Shown here: one piece after another, positions 17,460 to 26,286 of the stretch
Layout: every line of letters begins with the position of its first letter
Position numbering within the stretch: the stretch's first letter is position 1
Assembly: GCF_001559595.1 (NCBI RefSeq)
Contig: NZ_LNTY01000006.1
Span: 248,001-312,000 of the forward strand
From: Enterovibrio coralii
GTDB taxonomy: Bacteria; Pseudomonadota; Gammaproteobacteria; Enterobacterales; Vibrionaceae
Direction: 5' to 3'
DNA length: 64,000 nucleotides
The notes under the pieces: generated by a model
What the model saw: only the letters and a program-made list of their open reading frames with translations
What the model was told of the DNA's origin: nothing
Databases searched by the model: none
Made by a program: the position numbers and the translations under genes

Positions 17460-20400
17460 TTATGCGTGAATTTCTCGGCTCTTCCAGAGCTTAAAGGTGG
17501 CTGGAAGCACCAACAGCGTGAGCAGCAAGGCTGACGCCATACCGCCAATCATTGGCGCGGCGATACGCTGCATTACTTCTGAGCCTGTCCCTTCGCCATA
17601 CATGATGGGAATAAGGCCGATGATGACTGTGAGTACCGTCATCATGACTGGACGTACACGCAAACCTGCGCCTTCACGAATCGCAGAGGTGAGGTCACTC
17701 GCTTGTAGTGGTTGACCTTGTTCCTGCGCGTCGAGCTTTCTGCCATGCCATGCTTGGTTGAGGTAAACCAACATAATCACCCCAATCTCAACAGCCACAC
17801 CGGCGAGCGCAATAAAGCCGACACCGACCGCAATGGAGAAGTTGTAGTTGAGGTAATGCATCAACCAAAGACCACCAACCATTGCGAGCGGAAGCGTCGC
17901 CATGATGATCATCACTTCACCCACACGGCGGAAGCTCATGTAAAGCAAGAGCATGATGATTGCGAGAGTAATCGGTACAACAACGCTTAAACGTTCTTTT
18001 GCGCGTTCCATGTATTCGTATTGGCCAGACCAAGCTAGTGAATAACCCGACGGAAGTTGGAGTTGTTCAGCGACTGCTTGTTTCGCATCAACCACGTAAG
18101 ACCCCAAATCTCGTCCGTCGATGTCCACGAATACCCAACCGTTTGGACGTGCGTTTTCGGTTTTGATCATCGGTGGGCCATCTTCGTAGCGAATATCTGC
18201 AACGTCAGCCAGTGCAATACGGGCACCATTTGGCGTGACCAGTGGCAGTTCTTGCAGCTTCACTAAAGAATCACGATAGTCTTGTGGGTAGCGAACGTTG
18301 ATCGGATAGCGTTCCAGCCCTTCAATGGTTTCCCCAACGTTCATACCACCAACGGCTGTCGAAATGACCTGCTGAACATCTTTGATGCTCAGGCCGTAAC
18401 GAGCTGCAGCGCGGCGTTTAATGTCGATAGTGACATATCGGCCACCAGCGACACGTTCCGCGTAGACAGATGCTGTGCCTTCAACACCATTCAAAATCGG
18501 TTCGAGTTGAGAGCCAATGGTTTCAATTACCGCCAGATCGGGGCCTGCGATCTTAATGCCAATTGGTGTTTTGATACCCGTCGCCAACATGTCGATACGG
18601 GTTTTGATCGGCATTACCCATGCGTTGGTGAGGCCAGGGAATTGCACGAGGTCGTCAAACTCTTTGCGCAATGACTCTGTTGTGACGCCTTCTCGCCATT
18701 CTTCGCGTGGTTTGAGCTGAATAACGGTTTCAATCATGGTCAGCGGCGCAGGGTCAGTTGCGGTTTCTGCTCGACCGATTTTGCCCCAGACTGTCTCCAC
18801 TTCAGGGACGGTTTTGATCAGTTTGTTGGTTTGTTGCAGCAGCTCACGGGCTTTACCGATGGAAATACCAGGGTAGGTGGTCGGCATATACATCAGATCG
18901 CCTTCATCCAGCGGTGGGATGAATTCACTGCCCAATTTATTGATTGGGTAGTAAGACGAAGCCATCAGAGCCAGAGCCAAGAAAATCATGGTTTTCGGGA
19001 ACTTGAGGCTCAGGTTGAGCATTGGGCGATACATGGCAATCACCGCTTTGTTCGCCGGGTTTTTATGCTCGGGTAACACCTTACCGCGAATGAAATAACC
19101 CATTAAGACTGGCACCAATGTAATGGCTAAGCCTGCCGCAGCAGCCATGGCATAAGTCTTGGTGAACGCCAGCGGCGAGAACATCTTGCCCTCTTGGCCT
19201 TCCAGTGCGAACACTGGAACAAAGCTCAGGGTGATGATCATGAGCGAGAAGAACAGAGGCGCACCGACCTCTTCTGCTGCTTTGCTGATCACTTCCCAGC
19301 GGTTTTTATCGGTCAGTGGTGTCCGCTCTATGTGCTTATGCACGTTTTCGATCATGACTATTGCGCCATCAACCATGGCACCGATTGCGATAGCGATACC
19401 ACCCAACGACATGATGTTGGCGTTAATGCCTTGCCAATGCATGACGATAAACGCAGAAAGAATACCAATAGGCAAACTGATCGCGATAACCAGTGAAGAA
19501 CGCATGTGGAAGAGGAACAGCGCACACACTACCGCAACCACGATGAATTCTTCGGCAAGTTTCTTCCAAAGGTTTTCAACGGCCGCGTCAATCAGGGTTG
19601 AACGGTCGTACGTGGCAACGATCTCAACGCCCTCTGGCAGGCTACGTTGCAGATCTGACAGTTTGTCTTTGACGTTGTCGATCACCTCGCTGGCGTTCTC
19701 ACCAAAGCGCATCACGATCACGCCACCAACCGCTTCACCTTCACCATTGAACTCCGAGATGCCCCGACGCATTTGTGGGCCGATATTGATGTCTGCAATA
19801 TCACCCAGCAAAAGAGGCGTACCTTTCTCCGTGACTTTTAGAGGAAGCGATTGAATGTCTTCGACGCTGCTCAAGTAGCCAGTGGTGCGTACCATATGCT
19901 CTGCTTCGGCAACTTCGATGACAGATGCGCCGGTTTCTTGGTTACCGTTTTGGATTGCCATGTTGACCTGTTGCAAGGTCAGGTCATAGGCGCGTAGTTT
20001 CGCCGGATCAATCTGTACTTGGTATTGCTTCACCATGCCGCCAACGGTGGCAACTTCAGACACCCCTTCAACCGTTTGCAGTTCGTATTTCAGGAACCAA
20101 TCTTGAAGGCTGCGGAGCTCCGCCAGATCGTGCTGTCCGGTTTTGTCTTGAAGGACATAGCTGTAAATCCAGCCCACACCCGTAGCGTCTGGGCCCAGTG
20201 TAGGTTTTGCACTTGGTGGCAGCTTAGGTGCAACTTGGCTTAAGTATTCCAACACGCGCGAACGCGCCCAATACATGTCGGTATCGTCATTGAAGATGAT
20301 GTATACGTACGAATCACCAAAGAAAGAATAGCCGCGTACGGTTTCCGCTCCCGGCACCGCGAGCATCGCGGTTGTGAGCGGGTAGGTCACCTGATCTTCG

Positions 20401-20582
20401 ACAACCTGTGGTGCTTGCCCCGGATAAGTGGTCTTGATAATGACTTGAACGTCAGACAAGTCTGGCAGTGCATCAACTGGCGTCTTTTTCACACTGTAGA
20501 TGCCGCCGAGCGTTAGAAAGACGGTCGCGACCAATACCAGAAAACGATTGGCAATCGACCATCGGATAATGGCACCGATCAT
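17460..20582 (-). CDS. cusA: Cu(I)/Ag(I) efflux RND permease CusA
   Basis: A 1040-residue HME-type RND pump, full length. It begins MIGAIIRWSIANRFLVLVATVFL, has the twofold repeat of six-helix blocks with large periplasmic loops, and contains the heavy-metal RND signatures TTYPGQAPQVVEDQVTYPL, GAMVDGAIVMIENVHKH, and Met-rich loops (LMYMPTTYPG, TRIDMLATGIKTPIGIKI). It exports Cu(I)/Ag(I) across the outer membrane with CusB and the TolC-type channel. Its start overlaps the cusB stop by 4 nt (ATGA), which implies translational coupling. The specificity is inferred from the CusF-like domains and cupredoxin in the same operon. Confidence 0.93.
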   Translation of the reverse strand: MIGAIIRWSIANRFLVLVATVFLTLGGIYSVKKTPVDALPDLSDVQVIIKTTYPGQAPQVVEDQVTYPLTTAMLAVPGAETVRGYSFFGDSYVYIIFNDDTDMYWARSRVLEYLSQVAPKLPPSAKPTLGPDATGVGWIYSYVLQDKTGQHDLAELRSLQDWFLKYELQTVEGVSEVATVGGMVKQYQVQIDPAKLRAYDLTLQQVNMAIQNGNQETGASVIEVAEAEHMVRTTGYLSSVEDIQSLPLKVTEKGTPLLLGDIADINIGPQMRRGISEFNGEGEAVGGVIVMRFGENASEVIDNVKDKLSDLQRSLPEGVEIVATYDRSTLIDAAVENLWKKLAEEFIVVAVVCALFLFHMRSSLVIAISLPIGILSAFIVMHWQGINANIMSLGGIAIAIGAMVDGAIVMIENVHKHIERTPLTDKNRWEVISKAAEEVGAPLFFSLMIITLSFVPVFALEGQEGKMFSPLAFTKTYAMAAAAGLAITLVPVLMGYFIRGKVLPEHKNPANKAVIAMYRPMLNLSLKFPKTMIFLALALMASSYYPINKLGSEFIPPLDEGDLMYMPTTYPGISIGKARELLQQTNKLIKTVPEVETVWGKIGRAETATDPAPLTMIETVIQLKPREEWREGVTTESLRKEFDDLVQFPGLTNAWVMPIKTRIDMLATGIKTPIGIKIAGPDLAVIETIGSQLEPILNGVEGTASVYAERVAGGRYVTIDIKRRAAARYGLSIKDVQQVISTAVGGMNVGETIEGLERYPINVRYPQDYRDSLVKLQELPLVTPNGARIALADVADIRYEDGPPMIKTENARPNGWVFVDIDGRDLGSYVVDAKQAVAEQLQLPSGYSLAWSGQYEYMERAKERLSVVVPITLAIIMLLLYMSFRRVGEVMIIMATLPLAMVGGLWLMHYLNYNFSIAVGVGFIALAGVAVEIGVIMLVYLNQAWHGRKLDAQEQGQPLQASDLTSAIREGAGLRVRPVMMTVLTVIIGLIPIMYGEGTGSEVMQRIAAPMIGGMASALLLTLLVLPATFKLWKSREIHA

Positions 20583-22288
20583 TGCTTGCCTCCTGACAAT
20601 TCAAGAGACTTCAATACATAGTCATTGCCTTCTTTAGCGACTAGAAACCGAACGGTTTGACCCTCTGCGAAATCCGCTAGGTTTACGCTGTCTTCAACAG
20701 AGAAGTTCATCTCTCCTGCTTCCCAGTTCCATTCAGAAACAGGCTGGTGAGACAAGGTGATCATGCCGAAATCCGCCATGAGCATGGAAATGTCACCCGT
20801 GAGCCAAGCTTCCGGTGCAACCGTGTTTTCACTGACTTTGTAGTCGACGATTTCATACTGGCCGGAGCCAGATTTCTGCATTTCAAACTCAATGCCTTGA
20901 CCTGCCTGCATGTCTGTCATTTCAACGCCATCGGCGAAAGTGAAGTTCATGACCATACCCGGCCAATTCCACTCAGGAACAGGTTCGTGATTGATGGTTA
21001 ACATACGGTGATCGGTCATCACGTCAGTGATTTGGCCTTTTGCCCACATGGTCTCAGCAGGTGGTTCAACACCATTGATGCGCGCAAGATCGGCAGATTG
21101 GCTGGATTCAGAGTCCAACATAAAGTGAGCAGAAGTGACGATGCGGTCAGCTTCCGTGAGTCCTTGAAGCACTTCTATGCGGTCACCGGCTTCTCGGCCA
21201 ACTTCAATACGGGCAGAGCGGTACTTGCCTTCACCTTCAGCAAGCACGACGCGAGTCATGCCGCCGGAACGAATCACCGCGTTCTTCGGTACGGTGAGAA
21301 CTGAATCATCGGTAACGGGTTGCAGGGCAATATTGGCGAACATGTTTGGTTTGAGTTCACCGTTAGGGTTCACGAACTTTAGGCGAACGCGAAGGGTACG
21401 GGTTTTTGGATCGAGAATAGGATAGACATAGTCGATTTCGCCTTTCCATTCTTTACCCGGCAGCGCATCCAAGGTCATGGTGGCAATGCTGCCTGCTTTC
21501 ATCCAATGCGCCTGACGCTCAAAGACTTCTGCGTCTACCCACACTTCCTCAAGTGGGCCTGCACTGATAACGGCTTGGGCTGGCGAAAGGTAACCACCTT
21601 CACGAATATTGAGGCTTGCGATCACGCCGTCAGCAATGGCTTTGATTTCGATGGTTTGAGACGCTTTCCCGCGTTTTACGATTTGCTGGATTTGGTCGCG
21701 GTCAACGCCAAGTGACACTAAGCGCTCGGTTGCGCCTTTCACTAACCCTCTGCGGCCTGTACGTTGAGCATTGAGAAGTTCTTCCTGCGCTTTGACGAGC
21801 TCAGGTGAATACAGGGTAAACAGCACATCGCCTTTGTTTACGCGTTCACCGACTGCATTAATAAAGAGTTTTTCAACCCAGCCTGCGACACGCACGTTGG
21901 TTTGCCATAAATGGCTTTCATCAAACGCAATATAACCGACGGTCTCTATACGTGGTGATAGTTGGGCATATTCCACAGCCGCGGTTTTCACCCCTAAATT
22001 GTTTTCGACAGCAGGGTCGATTTTTACTGTGCCCGGCTTGTCATTGGCACCTGATAAATCTTCCGCGTATACCGGAATCAAATCCATGCCCATTGGAGAT
22101 TTACCCGGCTTATCGCGCTTGTAATTTGGGTCCATCGGCGCGACCCAGTAAAGAGGGTCATCGCTGCCTTTTGCTGAATCAGCACTGGCCATTGCGGACA
22201 TGTCTTGTCCGTTTAGGAACTGATTTGCGCCAAATCCAATGGCACCGCCAATCAGCAGAGCGAGAGTGGCTACTTGCATCGTTTTCAT
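20579..22288 (-). CDS. cusB: CusB-type adaptor with heavy-metal domain and two C-terminal CusF-like domains
   Basis: A 569-residue periplasmic adaptor, longer than E. coli CusB. Residues 1-25 are a signal or anchor; 46-74 form a heavy-metal-binding segment (YWVAPMDPNYKRDKPGKSPM); about 90-400 is the HlyD-like body. Two CusF-like domains follow. The first (about 414-486) keeps the CusF ligand pattern: H434, W442, M445, M447 (NWPGMVM). The second (about 494-566) keeps H514, W522 and M527 but has Gly at the first Met position (NWEAGEM). So the metallochaperone that is a separate protein in E. coli is fused here, in duplicate, with one copy altered. Overlaps cusA by 4 nt. Confidence 0.92.
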   Translation of the reverse strand: MKTMQVATLALLIGGAIGFGANQFLNGQDMSAMASADSAKGSDDPLYWVAPMDPNYKRDKPGKSPMGMDLIPVYAEDLSGANDKPGTVKIDPAVENNLGVKTAAVEYAQLSPRIETVGYIAFDESHLWQTNVRVAGWVEKLFINAVGERVNKGDVLFTLYSPELVKAQEELLNAQRTGRRGLVKGATERLVSLGVDRDQIQQIVKRGKASQTIEIKAIADGVIASLNIREGGYLSPAQAVISAGPLEEVWVDAEVFERQAHWMKAGSIATMTLDALPGKEWKGEIDYVYPILDPKTRTLRVRLKFVNPNGELKPNMFANIALQPVTDDSVLTVPKNAVIRSGGMTRVVLAEGEGKYRSARIEVGREAGDRIEVLQGLTEADRIVTSAHFMLDSESSQSADLARINGVEPPAETMWAKGQITDVMTDHRMLTINHEPVPEWNWPGMVMNFTFADGVEMTDMQAGQGIEFEMQKSGSGQYEIVDYKVSENTVAPEAWLTGDISMLMADFGMITLSHQPVSEWNWEAGEMNFSVEDSVNLADFAEGQTVRFLVAKEGNDYVLKSLELSGGKQ

Positions 22289-22309
22289 TGTTGTTATCCT
22301 TGTTAGCGT

Positions 22310-23683
22310 TTATTGGCGTTGCGAGTGCGAAATATCAGAATCGGTTAACTCAAGGTGGTCATGGTCGAACTCGAAACCGTCGAGTAGCGAAGCCAGATTG
22401 CTGCTGACAATGTTTAAGTCAGTCACCAATCGTTCCATTTCGAGTTGAAGCGTTAATTCGTCACTTGCGGCTGCAATCACATCGTTGAATTGCGCGGTAT
22501 TGTTCTGATAACCGCGTTCAACTGCTTTGGTTCTCGCTTTTGCTTGATCCAATAACGTGGATTGATAGCGTTCTAAGCGCTGTTCAAGGTTGGTTTTATC
22601 GATGAGTAGGGCATTCACTTTCGCGTTCATTTGAGACAGCAAAAGGTCACGCTGAGATTGCGCTGCGCCCACTTGGTATTGAGCCGCAGCGTAGGTCTTG
22701 TCTTGTTTGTTCTCGGTGAACAACGGAATGTCCAGTGTCAGATAGGCACTGACTAAGTCAGACGCTGGCTTGCCGTTCATGCCATTGGCTTGTCGGTATG
22801 CGTACATCACCTCGACACCAAATTGCGGCTGATACGCTTGTTCTGCAATATCAACTTGGGTGCGGCTGGTTTCTATGAGGGTGTCAGCCATTGAGACCAT
22901 TGGGTGTTTAGCAAGGAGCGTGTAATGTTTGGTGCCCGTTGAACGCGCCAAATTGGTATCTAATTTTTGCCAAGCAAGGGCATTCGTCGCCTCGATAGCG
23001 CTGGTGCTTTCAAGCCAGTCAGAACCAAGCCACTCAGACAACTGGGATACCAGGCGACGTTGCATCTGCGCGTTCGCTTGCAGCTTTTCATCTAGCTTGC
23101 TGACCTGAAGCTGCGCGTTGAGGAGATCCTGCGCTTCGTTCTTACCAATCGAATAATTGGTTTGAATAAAGTTTGCCAGTTCTTCCATCAGGTGTTGATT
23201 TTGATGAATGATATCGGCTGCTTTTTGTTGATAGCCGAGCTCTAGCCAAAGCTGGGTAATGCTGTTGGCAACGTCCAATTCACGGACAGCGATTTGATTT
23301 TGCATACCGTCCGCTTGTTGATTGGCCTTTTTGAGCTGAAGTGCGAGTGTCTCACCACGTTCAAATTGTTGCATCAGTCCAACCGAGATGTTTGTCATCG
23401 GGTCCTGATCGAACTGAAAGCTATCAACAGGCAGGCCTCCAAAACCCACTTTGAGTTTTGGGTCCATCAGTGTTGAGCTCGCAATGCCTGTTTCTCGCAC
23501 CGCTTGAGATTGCGCGAAAATGGCCTTGCGGCTGGCATCGGCAGCCAGTGCTTTATCAATAAGCAGGTCAAGCTCGGTGACCTTGCTGTCTGCTGAAAGA
23601 GTTTGGCTTGAAGCATATGCAGGTGATGCACTCCAAGCGATGGCACACATCGACAGTGCCAATAAGCGTGGTTTGAGTTCCAT
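22310..23683 (-). CDS. TolC-family outer-membrane channel, CusC-like
   Basis: A 457-residue outer-membrane efflux protein with signal peptide (…CAIAWSASPAYA) and two long alpha-helical repeats typical of TolC (for example LLNAQLQVSKLDEKLQANAQMQRRL and LLSQMNAKVNALLIDKTNLEQRLERYQ). There is no lipobox Cys, unlike E. coli CusC, so it is probably not lipidated. Located 21 bp before cusB and co-directional, it should supply the exit duct of the Cus-like pump. Its C-terminus carries a His/Asp-rich tail (EFDHDHLELTDSD) that could touch metal. Confidence 0.9.
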   Translation of the reverse strand: MELKPRLLALSMCAIAWSASPAYASSQTLSADSKVTELDLLIDKALAADASRKAIFAQSQAVRETGIASSTLMDPKLKVGFGGLPVDSFQFDQDPMTNISVGLMQQFERGETLALQLKKANQQADGMQNQIAVRELDVANSITQLWLELGYQQKAADIIHQNQHLMEELANFIQTNYSIGKNEAQDLLNAQLQVSKLDEKLQANAQMQRRLVSQLSEWLGSDWLESTSAIEATNALAWQKLDTNLARSTGTKHYTLLAKHPMVSMADTLIETSRTQVDIAEQAYQPQFGVEVMYAYRQANGMNGKPASDLVSAYLTLDIPLFTENKQDKTYAAAQYQVGAAQSQRDLLLSQMNAKVNALLIDKTNLEQRLERYQSTLLDQAKARTKAVERGYQNNTAQFNDVIAAASDELTLQLEMERLVTDLNIVSSNLASLLDGFEFDHDHLELTDSDISHSQRQ

Positions 23684-23772
23684 GACTTAATCCATTCTAT
23701 TTGCGCCAAATTGCGGCGCAGAAAAAACTGCTCCGGAACGAAAGTCGAACCTGAGATGGGTTTTGTGAAGGA

Positions 23773-24171
23773 TTAAGCTATCGGTGGACGATAGAGAGAC
23801 TGGGCGCGTTCAATTACAGACGCACGTTGGTCGGCATTGATTAATGCCAGTTTGGCGTTGTTTTGAGGGGATTGGTAAGGGTTATCGAACAGGGCAAATG
23901 CGCTCAGACAAACGGCAGGACAACAGTCGTGATCCATCATGGTGGACGAGCCACAATCTGACGACATTTGAGACGTTGTCATACCATGCATCTCATGATG
24001 CGCCATGACGTTGCTTTGCGTGTCACAGGCGTTTACGGCTGTTTGAGATACATGCTGCTTGTCCATCATCTCAAACGTCATCATGGGTGCGCCAGACGCA
24101 ATACTGGATATCAGCATGACAAGCACGCTGAAAGCAGTGATCCAGAATTTACGAAAGGCTGATAAATGCAT
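23773..24171 (-). CDS. Small exported Cys/His/Met-rich protein, first gene of copper operon
   Basis: A 132-residue protein with a signal or membrane segment (FWITAFSVLVMLISSIASGA) and then a metal-ligand-rich middle: MMTFEMMDKQH, NACDTQSN, HHEMHGM, SDCGSS, MMDHDCCPAVCLS. It is the first gene after the CueR-type promoter and 89 bp before the TolC-type gene. Similar short proteins sit at the head of copper operons in related bacteria, and I infer a periplasmic copper-binding or sensing role. I do not recognise a named family with confidence. Confidence 0.72.
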   Translation of the reverse strand: MHLSAFRKFWITAFSVLVMLISSIASGAPMMTFEMMDKQHVSQTAVNACDTQSNVMAHHEMHGMTTSQMSSDCGSSTMMDHDCCPAVCLSAFALFDNPYQSPQNNAKLALINADQRASVIERAQSLYRPPIA

Positions 24172-24215
24172 CTGACTATACGATTCAATAACAACGAATA
24201 AAGAATATCGATATA

Positions 24216-24246
24216 AATGTAAAGCTTCCCCCTAGGGGAAGGTCAA
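24216..24246 (-). promoter_or_regulatory. CueR/MerR-type promoter of the copper operon
   Basis: On the minus strand a -35 TTGACC (24241-24246) and a -10 TACATT (24216-24221) are separated by 19 bp, the over-long spacing typical of MerR-family activator promoters. The spacer is the near-perfect dyad CTTCCCC-TAG-GGGGAAG. The order TTGACCTTCCCC…GGAAG…TTTA matches the E. coli copA promoter bound by CueR as I remember it. The first gene starts 45 bp downstream of the -10. Copper-dependent activation is therefore likely; no cueR gene is in the window. Confidence 0.82.
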
Positions 24247-24341
24247 CGTTGAAATGTGAAAACTAAGCCAAAATGCATTCGTTTGCATGATGTTTAAACA
24301 TCATGCTTCTAAAATCGACAGGAAGTAGCGCGAGTTTCCCT

Positions 24342-25052
24342 CTATACACAGCAAGGGAGGTCGAGCACCAAGTCTTCAAGCTTCTCTGGGGCCAACATTT
24401 GCTCTGGCTTGATATCGAGTTGCATCGCCATCGAGCGGTTGAATAACTTCCAATGATTGAGCAAAAGGATGTCCGTTTTATCGGCACTCTCTGGCCAGGT
24501 CTCAAACATGATTGGACGCAGGCTGGTTGCAGCATGGGAACATTGCAGCAATTGCCATTTCATTTCCCACATGTGCACAGGCTTTTCAGGGTGCTCTGCG
24601 TTGTAGTCATCAAACAAAACGCCAAACACAGACGCGAACTCTTCTTTCGAACCCAAGAAGTAGGTGAGGAGTGAGTCATCGCCTTGGCGAACCGCATCGG
24701 CAATAAACTGGATTGGACGCGGGTTGAGTAGCGTGAACGCCAGCATTTTTACAAGGAAATGGTAGATACGCTCGGCACTGGACGTGTCGTTCGGCATCTT
24801 CTCAATCAGCAAGGTGATATAGCTTTGCATGTACTCGTCCATCGCATCGCTGATGGATTTCCATATTTGCTCTTTGCTGCCAAAGTGGTGGCGAATAAGG
24901 CTGTGTGAAACACCGGCTTTTTCACTGATGTTTCTTAGTGAAACGCGCTCAAAACCAAGCTCTGCAAACATGTCTGCTGCCACGTGCATGATCTCGTGTT
25001 TTGTTTGTTCCGCAGTTTCTGCACTACGTCTGCCTTGCCTTCTTTCCTGCAT
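24342..25052 (-). CDS. TetR/AcrR family transcriptional regulator
   Basis: A 236-residue regulator with the N-terminal helix-turn-helix at about 17-65 (IMHVAADMFAELGFERVSLRNISEKAGVSHSLIRHHFGSKEQIW). The C-terminal domain is helical; it ends with a Cys pair (LPCCV). It is divergent from the two-adaptor RND operon, 157 bp away, and so probably represses it. The spacer contains a CACA-GG-TGTG dyad at 25174-25183. Its 3' end faces the copper promoter region but it is not part of that operon. Confidence 0.9.
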   Translation of the reverse strand: MQERRQGRRSAETAEQTKHEIMHVAADMFAELGFERVSLRNISEKAGVSHSLIRHHFGSKEQIWKSISDAMDEYMQSYITLLIEKMPNDTSSAERIYHFLVKMLAFTLLNPRPIQFIADAVRQGDDSLLTYFLGSKEEFASVFGVLFDDYNAEHPEKPVHMWEMKWQLLQCSHAATSLRPIMFETWPESADKTDILLLNHWKLFNRSMAMQLDIKPEQMLAPEKLEDLVLDLPCCV

Positions 25053-25173
25053 AACTGTTTGTCACACCTTCAGTTAACCCTGAGCATTTTTATCAGATCC
25101 GAGAAAAGGACACCAACTTTTTTATTATACAGGTGGAAAATATATTGATCATAATTCATCCTTATTTATACTG

Positions 25174-25183
25174 CACAGGTGTG
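25174..25183. promoter_or_regulatory. Candidate TetR operator CACAGGTGTG
   Basis: A perfect 4+2+4 dyad within TGCACAGGTGTGTA, 26 bp before the GTG start of the RND adaptor. A related half, ATACAGGTGG, lies about 50 bp upstream. Placement fits autoregulation plus control of the pump; binding is inferred. Confidence 0.4.
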
Positions 25184-25209
25184 TAATATAAACCAACGGA
25201 GAGAGAGTA

Positions 25210-26286
25210 GTGCGATATCAAAGACTGAAACGCACCCTCAGCGGCTTGTTTATCCTCGTGGTGACGGCGGGATTGCTGTCAGGATGTAACGAAGCCATAT
25301 CGGAGACTGCGGATGTCACGCCGATCAAGCCTGTAAAACTGCTTAGCGTGGCTGACTATGTAGTGTCGCCAGCCGACGTATTCTTAGCAGAAGTCGATGC
25401 GACCAATCGTGCGCAACTTTCATTTCAGGTCGGTGGTGAGATCGACAACCTCAATGTGAGAATGGGTCAGCGTGTCAGCAAAGGTGATGTGTTAGCAACG
25501 CTCGACCAGTCTGATCTCAAATTGTCACTTGATTCAGCCAAAGCAAGTTATGCATTAGCGAAAACCCAGTGGGAGCGTTCAAAACGATTGTTCGCGAAAA
25601 AGCTGGTAAGTGCTGATGTCTATGACCAGTCTGAAACTCAATTCAAAGCAACCCAAGCCCGTTATGAAACAGCGAAAACGGAATTGAGCTATACCCAGCT
25701 TATTGCCCCTTTTGACGGCGTTGTTGCTTATACCTTTGTAAAACAAAATCAGGTAGTTGGCGCAAAACAACAAATCCTAAACTTGATTGATAACACCCAG
25801 TTGGATGTGACCTTCTCGATGCCCGTGACCTACGTTGAAAAGCGCGGTATTGAGAGTCTGTCTGACCAAGAAATTTGGGTATCAATGGATAGCGATCCTG
25901 CCTCCAAAATTCCTGCCTCTTTTAAGGAAATTTCTACTCAACCGAACACAGATACCAACACGTTCGAAGCCATCGTTACATTTGAACGTCCAGCATTTCG
26001 CAACTTGTTGAGCGGTATGACAGGCCAAGTTCACATTGCTAAAGGACAGACTGAAATGTCACTGCGTTTGCCTGAGTCCGCATGGGTCAGCAAACAAGGC
26101 AATGAAGGTTCTGTCTGGATCATGGATCCAACGAGCCACGAAGTGTCCAAAGTTAACGTCGGCACAAACTACAAGGGCGAAGTCATCAGTGGCTTGAACC
26201 CGAACGATCTCGTTGTTGTCGCCGGTGTTGAGTCCCTTTACGAAGGGCAAGTGGTGAAAGCATGGCTGCGAGAGGAGGGTATCTAA
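25210..26286 (+). CDS. RND efflux periplasmic adaptor lipoprotein (first of two)
   Basis: A 358-residue membrane fusion protein, GTG start at 25210 after GGAGAGAGAG. Lipobox LLSGC with Cys26. Lipoyl halves are visible as LSFQVGGEIDNLNVRMGQRVSKGDVLATLD and LIAPFDGVVAYTFVKQNQVV, with a short hairpin between, and an RND-type beta-barrel after. It overlaps the next adaptor gene by one base (TAATG), so both are translated in sequence. Two different adaptors before one permease suggests a mixed adaptor ring, as in some Vibrio and Pseudomonas pumps. Confidence 0.92.
   Translation: MRYQRLKRTLSGLFILVVTAGLLSGCNEAISETADVTPIKPVKLLSVADYVVSPADVFLAEVDATNRAQLSFQVGGEIDNLNVRMGQRVSKGDVLATLDQSDLKLSLDSAKASYALAKTQWERSKRLFAKKLVSADVYDQSETQFKATQARYETAKTELSYTQLIAPFDGVVAYTFVKQNQVVGAKQQILNLIDNTQLDVTFSMPVTYVEKRGIESLSDQEIWVSMDSDPASKIPASFKEISTQPNTDTNTFEAIVTFERPAFRNLLSGMTGQVHIAKGQTEMSLRLPESAWVSKQGNEGSVWIMDPTSHEVSKVNVGTNYKGEVISGLNPNDLVVVAGVESLYEGQVVKAWLREEGI

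Noticed and set aside
19159..19854. Plus-strand 231-codon frame
   Set aside because: Lies wholly inside cusA on the other strand; low-complexity antisense translation with no signal or domain.
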